Shown here one piece after another: positions 11,201-22,430 of a stretch of DNA of 64,000 bases. Where the stretch lies: the NCBI GenBank assembly GCA_964017065.1, contig OZ024784.1:8537152-8601151 (forward strand), read 5' to 3'. The stretch is from Haliclona indistincta (lineage: Eukaryota; Porifera; Demospongiae; Haplosclerida; Chalinidae). How positions within the stretch are numbered: the first letter of the stretch is position 1; the number at the start of each line of letters is the position of its first letter. The translations under genes and the position numbers were made by a program. The notes below the pieces were generated by a model. The model was given only the letters and a program-made list of their open reading frames with translations. It was not told where the DNA came from and did no database searches.

Positions 11201-12800
11201 AGGAAAACGAGGCATAAACTGGCTCATTTTGAAAAGGCCTGACACACTATTGCCAACTTCAGATCAGAACAACTACTGACCTGCTAACTGTGCTATCTCA
11301 GGAACAGGTTGATCAGTATGAGAATAGGAACCCTCTAATGGTGGAACCTGATTGGGATCCAACATTAGTAGACACTTATCACTGTCCACGTGAAGCTGAT
11401 TGAGGAGAAGGCCTTGTACACCACCCTCATCAAATGAGGCACATGTCTGCTTGAACAGTGGATCGACCTTGAGAGAATAGAGATCAAGGCAGAAGAGAAA
11501 GAAAGTGAACGTACCTCAAACTCCAGATCAAAAGTGTTCACATCTAATAACTTGGGATTTTTCTCCAGTGTCTGTACTGTATGCGTTGTCTGTATAATCA
11601 CACAATAATATATTATACAATGTACATAATTTATTATTTGAAAGCAACATTGTAAAATCAAAACCTTGGCATGCCAATCAAAAGTACACGTAGCACCAGC
11701 AATGGGTTGTTACCTTCTTGGTTCGTTTCCGACTCTGCTGTTGCTGCTGTTCTCCTTCGTTGCCTTCTTGCTGGTCTGTGTTAACAAGATCCGTAATAAC
11801 ACTAACAGTTCTCTGTATAGGCCCTTACCAGGAGGCTGATCACTATGTACTAATCCACCGAGTACCTTGTGAGCATCATTGTATATGGAGTCCACTCTCC
11901 CAGCATAGATCTTAGCACTAGCATCAATGGTACACCCAGCCACCTGTACACACAATGTATACACAAAGTAGCTTTATCTACGAAACAGAGTCATAGACTA
12001 GCTGCATTACATCCAGCATGAGGCAACCAAGAAAGGGAACTCTTCTGTTTGTTCAGATACCAACGTCTTATTATTTTACAAAGAGCAACTCAAGTGTCAC
12101 AAACAAGTAACATAACTCCATTATAGAATCGGTATGTAGTACTATAATGAGATACCAGTCAGCCCACCCTCTTGTTCCCTAGCAATATCTCATTACACTA
12201 GTCCAATGTCAGTAACAGTACCTGAAAGTTAGTCATTTCTCCTCTCTTGCTAAGGATCTCTTGCATATAATCAATCAGTCGGAGACCAAATGCATTTTTG
12301 GAATTGATTTTCTGTGAAAGTGCGCAGTAACTATAATACTGCATTACACACATTCAGGTAGTCTGTATGTGATTGTGCCAGTAGGTGCTACAGTAAATTC
12401 TCACATTCTCTGCCGATAGTTTCACACACATAGAATAGTGTTCAGAAATCTGAGCATTAGTGAAAGTGGCAGTACCAGTTTCAACTGTCTTCCTGCTGCA
12501 CAACAGACATGACAGACAAGTGTGAAGATCAAGCATATGCATGGGTGCTAACCTGTCCTGTATTGTCGTGGGCGTGTGGCAGCTTGGACTAGCTGCTGCG
12601 TGTGTCCTTGTGTCAAGACGTCTTTGCCGTCGTTCGGCAGCGTCATCATTGATAGGAATGGTGCTAGTTCCCGGAGTGACCAGTGAGGGAGAACTGTAGG
12701 CGTGTCCTCGTAGGCTTGGAGATGCTACAATTGTCGGTGTAAAAGTTGACTGAACTTGAACACGTTTAGTTGAAGGGGTTTTGTGCCTTCTGGATGCCAT
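8218..12800 (-). CDS. NCAPH: Condensin I kleisin subunit (condensin complex subunit 2)
   Basis: About 18 exons. The start at 12800 gives MASRRHKTPSTKRVQ...; family landmarks follow in order: NDDAAERRQRR near residue 55, ISEHYSMCVKLSAEN, then NAFGLRLIDYMQEIL and VAGCTIDASAKIYAGRVDSIY (11.9-12.3 kb), the acidic and TPxx-rich middle, and the C-terminal winged-helix region ending LHLVNEK plus SLTINAQPDMLDFTLQLPD-stop at 8218. In the family this subunit bridges the SMC2 neck and SMC4 cap and recruits the HEAT subunits, so it acts on mitotic chromosomes. One large intron (about 10.38-11.25 kb) holds an interspersed repeat. It shares a 119 bp intergenic, presumably bidirectional, promoter with the TRIQK-like gene at 12920. 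Identity is firm; middle exon borders were not all fixed. Confidence 0.93.
10384..10972 (-). repeat. Interspersed repeat copy A, inside an NCAPH intron
   Basis: This stretch matches 14264-14692 in reverse orientation. Shared landmarks include the AACTAGAGTTCTAATGAACA end, the exact word CTCTGCAGCTTCTTC (in complement here), and the CCAGGGTTATG...GTGTCCGTCT end. Copy A carries an extra AT-rich run near 10885-10925. It has no long open frame, so it looks like a SINE or non-autonomous DNA element. Confidence 0.75.
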
Positions 12801-12919
12801 TGTCGATCTCGTGTCGACAAACGTTAAGCTTTATTATGTCCAGCAGCAGTAGGCCTAGTTTCGCGCCCAAAACAAAAATCAGTGCATAACGGGTTAAACA
12901 GTTGGGGCGAGCCAACACA

Positions 12920-13370
12920 ATGGGCAGAAAGGGAAGGGGTAAAGACACTGATAGGTCGAAAACTCCGATAGACCATTACAGGAAAACACTTGGTACGTGA
13001 TCTAGCTATTTTTTTAAAGATGACTTTTAATCTGGAGAAATCGGACTAACAATCTTTCTTAATAATTACGTGTCGATCCATTGTTGGCAGGTCACCGTGA
13101 AAAGCATGAATTCAAAAGCAGACACCGTTTGAGGCAAATAAAAAATAAAGAAGCATCATATTTTATGCCAAGCAAACAGTTCAATGTTAGTAGTACTAAT
13201 ACAGCATTAGATTATTATTTCAATGTATTTTGCTTATTTCGATCCTGTAGAATATTGCTTGGTTTGGTGTTGTTCTGGCAGTGCTACTAACTATTGCCTA
13301 CATCTGCTACATGTATCCAGTAATCGGCATCATCAAAGAAGGGATTATGAGAGCAACAGGATCTTCCTAG
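12920..13370 (+). CDS. TRIQK: TRIQK-like small single-pass membrane protein
   Basis: Three exons, 12920-12992, 13091-13185 and 13251-13370, give 95 residues; the vertebrate protein is about 86. The N-terminus MGRKGRGKD...TPIDHYRKTLG matches the family pattern MGRK...LPVDQYRKQIG; a basic middle and one transmembrane segment (about IAWFGVVLAVLLTIAYICYM) follow, ending RATGSS. The repeated QxxK/R triplets that name the family are only partly kept (the first Q is H), so the assignment rests on the start, the length and the membrane segment. The family is thought to be ER-associated, of unclear role. AATAAA lies at 13389-13394, just after the stop. Confidence 0.6.
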
Positions 13371-13567
13371 TGCAATTGTTTTATGATCAATAAAAATTTT
13401 AAACGCATCTCAAGCAAAAATTGCGCACGCGCGCGCTCGGCTAAAATCTCCGCCTACTAAGCAATCGTTGCTATAGTTACACTCTTCAAGCGTGTATCGC
13501 GAGTCGGGCACGTCCGCAGCTGGCTATCTAGACACCGGACAAGTGAGTGAACAACCCAAGAGCAATA

Positions 13568-16500
13568 ATGGATCACGAAGAAGAAGAAGAAACGAGTTCA
13601 AGTAAGTTAACTGATATGTGGATGTAGAGCCTTTGTGAAATCTTATCTCCTCTTAGGAGCCAGTGAGCAAACAGAAATGGAAGAAGAAGAGAATGAACTC
13701 GTGTTGCTTGACCCAAGTCACGTAAGATTCTAGTGTACAGGTTGCTTATTGAATGTGTTTGTGTACATCCACAGCCTCTAATGGAGCGTGTCCAAGCAGC
13801 ACTAAAAGAACAGCTCACCAAACAGAGAGATAGGCTTGAAATTGAACTGCGAGAGAAGGTGATTCAAACTGACTTAAGTTAGCCAGTGAATAATAATCTG
13901 GTTCAATAGCAAGAGACGATGAAGAGTGTTACAACACAAAGAGAAAACATTGGTGTAGAGTTGTATGGAATACAGCAGCAGTTAGCTAGACAGCAAATGC
14001 TAATTGAAAAGGAACAGGTGAGAATGTAGGTTCATTGTGTTGTACTACAGTGGAACCCCTCACAGAGGACACCCCTCATCCCTCTACTTACTGAATCCCA
14101 AATATAACCCACATAATGTATAATAAACCCCTGACCAGAGGACACCCTCTCTAGAACGATTTTTGTTGGTCCCAATGGTGTCAGCCTTAGAGAGGTTCCA
14201 CTGTAACACATGATACTACCAGGTTAACTCATTCAAATTTTGATTGGAAGTAGAATGACAATAATTAACCGTGCGCAGTATGCGCCAGGGTTATGCGTTT
14301 GTGTCCGTCTGTGTGTGTGTGTGTGTGTGTCGTAAAAAACACGCCTGTTTGCGTCTTACAGCTCGAAAATCTTCACAAAAACACTCTCTGCAGCTTCTTC
14401 ACTGAATTTATAGTCCTTTGAAGACCTTTTCTGTGCTGGCAAGTCTTGTTCGAGCGGCTAATCCATGGCTATCTAAAGCTACATGTACTTGTAAGAGCAC
14501 TTACGGTATTGTGGGTGTGTCACCCAACCTCCTATCAATGTCGATGTCCTCACTCAGTCTCACATGTACCGTACGTCACGTAACGTTCGTGTTGCAGTAA
14601 TGCAGGAGTAGTCGTGTAGCTCGTGTTTAGCTCTTAGCTTCGTGTTTAGCTCCTAGCTCAGCGCACGGGTATGTGTTCATTAGAACTCTAGTTTAACGGT
14701 TGATTTCCTATCTACAGGATGGACACAGCGCTATGGCTCAACTTCGCAAGCAAACAGAAGAGAACCTCAAGCTAGTGCAGGATATGTACCACAAAGCTCA
14801 GCAACAACTGAGAGAAGAAGAGGAACGAAGTGTGTATTAAAAGTTTTGTTTTAATCTTTATCTTCTTTATTCTTCAGACCTTGCTATGCGTACTGATGTG
14901 GAGACAGCGGTTGCTCGTCTGCAATATCTCTCCAATGCTCAGCACACTATGCAGCAGGACATTGCACTAACAAAACGAGCAACAGAGAAGACAACTATAG
15001 ATGTCTCTAAAGCACAGGAAAGCAAGCTGGAACAGGTTAGATACAGCTGAGCCACTTTCATTCATAATTATTATTGCTCCCCAGGACATGTATCTAGATA
15101 AGTTAACACAAGAAGTGCAACAGATGGAGGAGCACAATAGTCTGCTGGAAGCTCAATGGCAAGCTCAAGCTCAGGATACAAAGGCTATGAAAGAAGCAGT
15201 TACTGAGGCCACCATGGAGATGGAGGTAAGTGATGTAACCTCACTAATCCAGAGAACTGATGGGACAGAAAATAGTTATTGTTGTTTAAAGAGATGTCCA
15301 CATGTGAATTTTAGGCACATCTGAATCACATTCTGTGGCTATGTGAAGCATTATCATTTATTATGACAATGTCTGCATTTCAAGTTAAAAATGTTTCACT
15401 GTGCTTATTCTTGTAGTCATGACAATAATTTAACTGCTTTATCATAATAATCGACCGTCTTCTGTAATCTGGTTGTTTTGCTTTGTTGATACTAATAATG
15501 AAGCGTAAAACATGGTGGCTATCATACACTGGATTGCCATCATCCTTTTAGCTATTGTCGTAGAAATTTCACTGTGTTAATAACATCTTTTTATGGCAAA
15601 ATTAATTGGATTGAACAGCACTCACAAAATAATTATTAAGCTACAGCAAAATGTTCTACATTGACAGTACTAGGTAAATCAGGTTAATGTTTATAGTGAC
15701 ACTTACCACTAATCATTAAAGTTCCACGTAAAACTGCTCTGAGCATGAACACATGTCTGGTAGTCGTGTCTTGAAATACTGCCGATACTGTTCACAGGCA
15801 ATTACTCTGTTTGATAATTTTGGTTCACACTTGTTAATTTACATGATTGACAGCAGGTTTTACAATACCAAGAGGTTATTAATTGTATACCGTAATAGCA
15901 ATACAACAGAATGTGCTGTTAGAGTGAATAATGTTTAATGGAGCTGGTACTCGTTGTGTGTAGACTTTGCTGTTGGAGAAGAAACGACTGATGCAACAAT
16001 GGAAGAACAGCTTGATAGGAATGAAGAGGAGAAATGAAGCCTACTCTGCTATGGTAGAAGCTAGAAGGTTTGTATACTAACATAATAATTGTTTGTATAA
16101 ACATTGTTCCTGCTATTGTTTGTTGTGATGTTTACAATAGTGCACAGGATTATCTTCCTTCACCTTTTTCCTGATCCTGTAGGCTTGTCATATCATGTAC
16201 ACCATAAACATGTACATGTACATACATTGCATGTACATGTACAAGTTCGCTAATGCATGCTACAACATAATGCATCTACAAAGCAGTGTGTAGTGTTACA
16301 GTATACACTAGACAGTGCTGACTCGGTGTTGTTACTCATCTTTCTTTCAGCATACAGGAACAACAGCAGCGTAGTATGGACACTGAGCTGAACAACTACA
16401 AGAAGACCATTGCTCAAGAGCAATTGCACAATGAGCAGCTCACTCTGTTGCTCAATAAAGTCCAAGCAGACATTAATCATGTCCAACACCTGATTGATCA

Positions 16501-19500
16501 GTGCTCTGCTAAGAGGGATGCACTAAAGGCAGACTACATGACCTACACACGCACACTCCAGGAAACTGAACAAGCACTGGCTAAAGTTGAAACAGTGAGT
16601 AATAAAGGAGGCATGGTACAATCTTTACAGCAAAAACACTGCATATCTACTCATTATTATGCTGGTACCGCTGTAGTAGCCCAGTGAGTCTGGGAATGTG
16701 TGTGCTAGTTACTGTTACTGTGTGCCTGTGTTTGGTGTATGACACTGTACTAGTACTATGGTAACTATGAACGTGTTCTCATAATAATCACTAGTTTTGT
16801 GTGTACTGAATTAGCAGTTATTATTGTATCAACCATTTTTACAGGAGTGTACATTGAAGAAGAATGAGTTAAAGGCTTTACGCACTCAGATTGAACATGA
16901 AGCAATGGAGAAAAGGCAGCTAGAAGACAGTGTAATGGAGAAAATGATGCAGCGACTGACTATGGACAAGGCTACCAAGTACACTAAGAAAACAGTAGAT
17001 CAACTACACAGAAGAGCACAAGAATTGGTGTGTGAGAGAGTGTATGTGCACATTATGGTGGTGGGTGGATGGGTGTGGACCAACATGTACATTAGACCTC
17101 TTCTACACTAATCAGTGATCCATTATGCATGTACTGAATATGTATGTGACATGAAACTTCTAATTTTGTACACTATGTGAGTTCCCCACCTATGTATGTC
17201 TGTACATGCCATAAGGTAGCAGCATAGTCTTCCAGTACAGTAGTGCTATACAATAATGTGTGTACATGTACTGGACATGTACATGTACATCTGTACCTAC
17301 ATGTACATGTGCATGTTTAAGATTGACTTGTGACAGGAACAATTTCATATTCATAGGGAACAGCACACACTGCACAGATCATCTGATTAGCTGCTGTGTG
17401 GTCACGGCTCTCTCTGATCAAACTATCTTGTTGCCGAGGGCATTGTTTGTGTGTTAGTGCGTGTGGCTCTCACATTGACTGCTTCATGTGTATTATACAT
17501 TGGCAGTTAATAATGTTACAAAGAATTTGATTGGCTGGAGGTCATATGATATGTAGGCACTAAATGGGTCACAGTCCTGTCAACAATGAATGCCATTACT
17601 ACCTCAATCACTACATGTAGATTCCCTGTCTAGCTACATGTCATCCACACACAGTATATGCAGTGCACTTGGCTTTCTGTGCATCTTATTATACACATGT
17701 ACATGACACTCGGAGCCAAGTGTACATGTACATGCGTATCCTGTACAGTATTGGCATTGTCTAGTATTATTATCATTATTATTATACACTCACTGTACAT
17801 TTCATATTGCAGGAGATCCTATTAGTTGGGGTAGAGAACAGCATAGCACAGAAATTATTGGATACTTCAGATGTGACATCACGATTGAAGCACCTTAACT
17901 TGTTCCTGGAGGAACAGAACTCAATGCTGCAGTCACAGAATGAACTAATCAACAGATCAGAGCTAGAGATCTCTCGCAGCAACGGATTGATTGAGAGAAA
18001 GCAAACACAAATAGACCAAATTAACAAGAAAATTGAACAGCAAATGAGCAAACAAGGGGTATGGTGGGAACATATAAGTTACATAACATACTGGTTCAAA
18101 TTACATTACACAACATTTACACACTATTGTGTACTCTAGGGTGAAGATCTAGGCCCAATGGAGTTAAAGATTGATGGTTTTCAGCAGCAGATCTCAACCA
18201 GCCTAGAGCAGTGCTCTCAGATGCATCAACAATGGCTTAGACAGCAAAATGAGCTAGTGAAGAAGACACAAACTGCCGAGGAGCAGACTAGAGATATTGA
18301 TACACTGCAGAAACGACAGCTCATCTTAGCACAGAAAAAACTTAGAGTTGATGGTAACTGAAAATAATTATTACTTCCTACACTACCTCATTACTGCCAC
18401 TCATCAGGTGAACTAGCTCGTGAACAGAGTGAGGGTGCTCGAGTACAGCACAACATTGACTCTCTACAGAAGGACATGGTTCGTCTTAACACTCTAGTGA
18501 CAGAGAAACGCGGTCAGCAGGAACAGCTTGAACACAACAATATTCTCTTAGAGAAGGACTTCATCCATACCCTGAAGGTGAATCTTGCCTTGTAACCACT
18601 ATGCATACCTGTCTTTAGTTTGCAGCTGCTTACATTTTCTTGATACATTGTTTCAGACAATAGTACATGTAAATGTTGTACTCTGCCTGGAGACTTGTTG
18701 TTTGTGTGTTACAGGACACAGAATTAGAGTTCATTCAGCTTCAAAATAAATCTGATCAGCTCAAAGAGGAGAAGGAGAGAATGCTGAACAGTTTGTTTGA
18801 AGCGGAGTGAGTCTATGCATTATAATGAGCATGCAGTATGATAATGTGTGTTCAGGCATCAGGTGATGCTGTGGGAGAGAAAGATACAACTGGCAAAAGA
18901 GATGAGAGAATCAGTGGACTCTGAGGCTGGTCAACAGGAGCTGAGAAGAATGAAGTCAGAAATACATCGCATGCAGGTTAGTATGTTTGATAATGTACTG
19001 GTATAATGTACTCTGCTCTCAGGTGCAGTATAACCAGCTCATACGACATCAGGAGAAACTAATACAAGATATGGAGAAGGCTGTGTATCGACGTGAATCC
19101 ATCATTTGGAGGTAAGTAGTTGTATTGGATTATCGTTCAGTTCTAATGGCTGTGTATAGGAGTGATGCTCAGAAGAAGTCTGGTAGACAGGATCATACTG
19201 TAGCTCATCTGAAGGGCAAGCTGACCGAGACTCGCCGGAAGGTGAAGCAGACCCAGCGAGATGCCAACCAGTGAGTGTGAACAGTAACCTGTGTACCATC
19301 ACTAGTGTACTCACCATTAGCGGAACCATACGTTGTACATTAGTGTTATAATGGGCTTGCATTCCTTTGATTGTGTGGCATCTTGTCCGCTGACCTGCAC
19401 TGTGGTCACATGTGATGTTCGGTCAGGTGTGTGCAGATTCCGGTGAACTGAAGCATACTTTATTGTTTGCACCCATACCGCATGAGCATGTACACGCAAC

Positions 19501-20188
19501 AATCATTAGCGACAGCATACCTTTTAGCCTTTGTTGGGTATGGGCTGTCTGAATGGTGACATTCACCATAAGGCAAAACCTCTGTTCATGACTTAACTGT
19601 TATGTTGGCGCACTCTTGTTCCATGCACACGGACACTGTGTTATTAGTGGATTACTAACTCTAGGGTAGTATAATCCACACACGGGCACTAATCCATTAT
19701 CATACACTACAGGTGCGAGCAACGAATGAAAGAACTCACTTCAAAACAGGACAGTTTGGCTGAAGTGATACAACAGAAACAGACGTCTTGTTTAGAAAAA
19801 AGAGACAGTTTGTTGTCGCTGCAAACTCAGATCGAGGATGCTGAAGCTTTGAAGCGTGAAGTATGATTCGATACACTTTCATGATCTTCATTATTTTTTT
19901 TTTCAATAATATCAGAGAGCAGCTGGTGTGTTGAGCACACAACAGAGGGTTAAGCACCTTGGAGCAGCTAAAGACAGCAAGTACAAGTTCCTCCACAGGG
20001 CTCCAGAAACTAGAACAGCTGAGATGCAGCGACAGAGAGAGAAAATGTCCACTCTCCTGTCAATAGTGCACAAGCTTGAGGAGGACCATCCTGATGCTAG
20101 TGGACACCTGAAACCTCTAGCAATATCGATCAGATCTCACGTTCTAGCAGACACTCCAACCTCTTCTAAGGAGGTGGTGTGTACCTAG
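13568..20188 (+). CDS. CCDC40: Ciliary 96-nm ruler protein CCDC40
   Basis: About 18 exons encode an almost continuous coiled coil. The acidic start [11 protein letters not shown] is followed by the family anchor [17 protein letters not shown] (about 13.7-13.8 kb), then [15 protein letters not shown]. Later blocks match the family in order: [18 protein letters not shown] (14.9 kb), [15 protein letters not shown] (16.4 kb), [20 protein letters not shown] (18 kb), and the very conserved [19 protein letters not shown] with ESVDSE (18.9 kb). It ends TSSKEVVCT at 20188. With CCDC39 this protein forms the axonemal ruler that places radial spokes and inner dynein arms, so it implies motile cilia. Large introns near 14.0-14.7, 15.2-15.9 and 17.0-17.8 kb hold repeats and CATGTA-rich runs. 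Confidence 0.95.
14048..14203. mobile_element. Mariner-type MITE (CAGTG ends, TA target)
   Basis: Ends read CAGTGGAACC and GGTTCCACTG, flanked by TA on both sides (14046-14047 and 14204-14205), the signature of Tc1/mariner mobilisation. It is 156 bp, has no coding capacity and lies in a CCDC40 intron. A relative is at 41073-41234. Confidence 0.8.
14264..14692 (+). repeat. Interspersed repeat copy B, inside a CCDC40 intron
   Basis: Inverted partner of copy A at 10384-10972. It begins near ATTAACCGTGCGCAG, contains a (GT)n run near 14311-14329, and ends AGAACTCTAGTTT. The next CCDC40 exon starts about 26 bases further on (GATGGACACAGCGC), so the repeat reaches close to that splice acceptor. 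Confidence 0.75.
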
Positions 20189-20361
20189 AGACAATCGTTG
20201 TAGTTACGCAAGATTAATTGATGTACTGAACATGACATTCTTGTTATTATGCTATTAAGAGTACAAGCGATATTTTGCATTATTGTAAATAGTGCAGCGG
20301 CTGGTCTCTGCGCGTGTACTAACCAATCTCTGGTTGAGACGTTCGCGGAAGTTTTTCATGT

Positions 20362-21747
20362 ATGAGTGAAGTCAATCGCTACTTCTATGTCATGTGGCCA
20401 GAGGATCGAGAGGCCAACTCAACCTCGTCACACTCTCCACGTGCTTCATCCAGTGTAGCCGTAGCAGTTGAAAATGCCAGCGAAAGCATAGTTAAAGTAC
20501 ATGGGAACGGTCCGATAAGTAAGTCACATGTGCAGTATGCAGCTCTCGTCTTATTTTTGTTTCTCGAGCAGCTACTCCTCTGCGGCTAGCGTATGCACCC
20601 CCAGCACTACAACAGCAACAGCAAGATTCCGAGGACGAAGAATCTGAGACCCCGTCGCCAGCCGGACTACTGATAGTGCGTCCTGCAGGAGACAGACACG
20701 AACTTAGGAGAGCATCTCCACTGCGCAGCTGCAAACCGCAAGTAGTCGAGAAACCAGCGACTGTCGCTGTGGCGAGTAATTACTGTACACGATGCCTCAT
20801 GAAGGACTCGGAGATTGCAAGATTGTGGAAGAAAGTGGAGGCGCTCGAAGAACAACTATGCAGAGCTCTCAAATGTGAGGGTTATACTTAATTATTTTCC
20901 TACCATTATTACTGCCTTGTATCTTTTTAGCTAAAAGACCAAAGAATATTCCAAGCTTGGAAAACGTTGTTGTAGTCAGTAATTTATACAAACACGCTCA
21001 CTCTTCCACCTCTCCGGCTACAGTGAGTGTATGCAATCACTTCTTCATCCATCTCCTCATTCTATTCACAGACTGACAGTTCAGAAGATCACTCTCTCAA
21101 CAATTGTACAGAAATCAGTAATCATGAAACAGTGCCAGAGCCTACCCACAAAATGGTATGCTCTCCACTCTCTGCATTAATTATTTTACTCTTACAAAAA
21201 AAAACATACAGGTACTGAGTGGAGCTCAGAAGCAAGATGACAAAATTGAACTTGTCCCTGGGACTAGCTTGTTCATATCAGCCACAAGATTGCAGCAAAT
21301 TCTTTCAACAGTGAAGACAGGAAAACAGCTAGCAAGGAAGTTGATGAGTGTTTTCTGGGATAGAAGTACACTTGCTCGTTCCACGTTATCAGCATCAAGT
21401 CAAAATTATGAACAACTGGATCCGCAAATTGTCTCAGCTATTAAAAGTAAGCAAGCTTTTTAATAACTAAAAATCAATGATCATTTTTCTTAGCTTACTG
21501 CATGCTGTTTGACAGCAGTGTTCGAAAGTCTGAAATTCATTCAACTATGATTGACAAGTGTGTTCAGTCGAGGAGACCACGGAGGTCCAGTTTGAAGAGA
21601 ATGGATTATCACGAGGTAAAGATTTCACCAACGCTGCTTGTACCTGTGACTGAAGCTCCGAAGGCAGGAACTGGTTTTGCTTGTATTTCAGCACCAATTC
21701 AAGATACGGTCATAAAATCAAGCAACGAGGAAGAAGAAAAAGAATAA
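20362..21747 (+). CDS. BEN-domain protein
   Basis: Six exons starting MSEVNRYFYVMWPEDRE. Residues about 55-150 are low-complexity and acidic or basic (QQQQQDSEDEESETPSPAG), followed by a short coiled-coil (LWKKVEALEEQLCRALK) with a CTRC pair. The C-terminal third, about 21.22-21.6 kb, carries a BEN domain: IELVPGTSLFISATRLQQIL, then GKQLARKLMSVFWD, then LDPQIVSAIK and the final helix. In the family BEN domains bind DNA and recruit chromatin factors, so this is likely a nuclear transcriptional regulator. It lies 173 bp downstream of CCDC40 on the same strand. Orthology to a particular vertebrate BEND gene cannot be judged by eye. Confidence 0.82.
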
Positions 21748-22341
21748 TCTGATTAATGTATTCAACAGTACTTTACTGTTTACAATGTGCTATATGTAAT
21801 ATAGTGCAGTGCACTACAGCCGAAAAATGTATATTTCTTCATAAACGGAAATAACTATTGTCAAGTTTTGTTCAATTTTACCAATTTTTGTATCATTATT
21901 TATTGAGTGTGATTGTAACAAGTTTTATTATTATTGTTAATATTAATTGTACAGTCACTAAACAGTGAACTAGTGCAACTCCAAGAGAGATAGGTTGGGC
22001 TAATTATGGTGAGGCTGTGTCTGTTTGGATATGGTTCCAGTGGACTTCATTACCAGTACTGCTACTGATTGTGATTGATCAATGCAACTTGTTGCAGTGC
22101 CATTGGAATAAATTATTTCCAAGGCTCATTACTTGCAGAAAGTGAATTTACTGCTGAAAGTGAAGTGGTAACTGCAGTGTACACAAAATGAAGACTTTCT
22201 GAGAACGTAAAAATAGCTTTGGACCAAGTCATAGTGTTATCAGCACTGGATCGTAGTTATTGCTATAAAATTCCTCGACAGTTGCAACATTGCAATCAAA
22301 ATTCAAACACCGCGCTTAAATTAATTGGCATCACGTGGCAG
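21748..22341 (+). other. 3' flank of BEN gene, no gene seen
   Basis: AT-rich, with several ATTATTATT runs. No open frame with protein character and no clear repeat. It probably contains the BEN-gene 3' UTR and the promoter of the first regucalcin gene. Confidence 0.5.
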
Positions 22342-22420
22342 ACTAGACGGGCGTGGCCCGTCCTCGCGGAACCGGCGAGGAACCGCGGAACCGGCGAGGA
22401 CGGGCCACGCCCGTCTAGTG
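22342..22420. repeat. GC-rich perfect hairpin just before regucalcin-1 start
   Basis: Two arms, ACTAGACGGGCGTGGCCCGT with CCTCGC on the left and the exact complement on the right, pair over about 26 bases around a loop that itself repeats GAACCGGCGAGGA. The right arm ends about 11 bases before the ATG at 22431. If transcribed it would be a very stable 5' UTR stem that could hinder scanning; as DNA it could be a small mobile palindrome. Confidence 0.7.
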
Positions 22421-22430
22421 GCAGACAACC

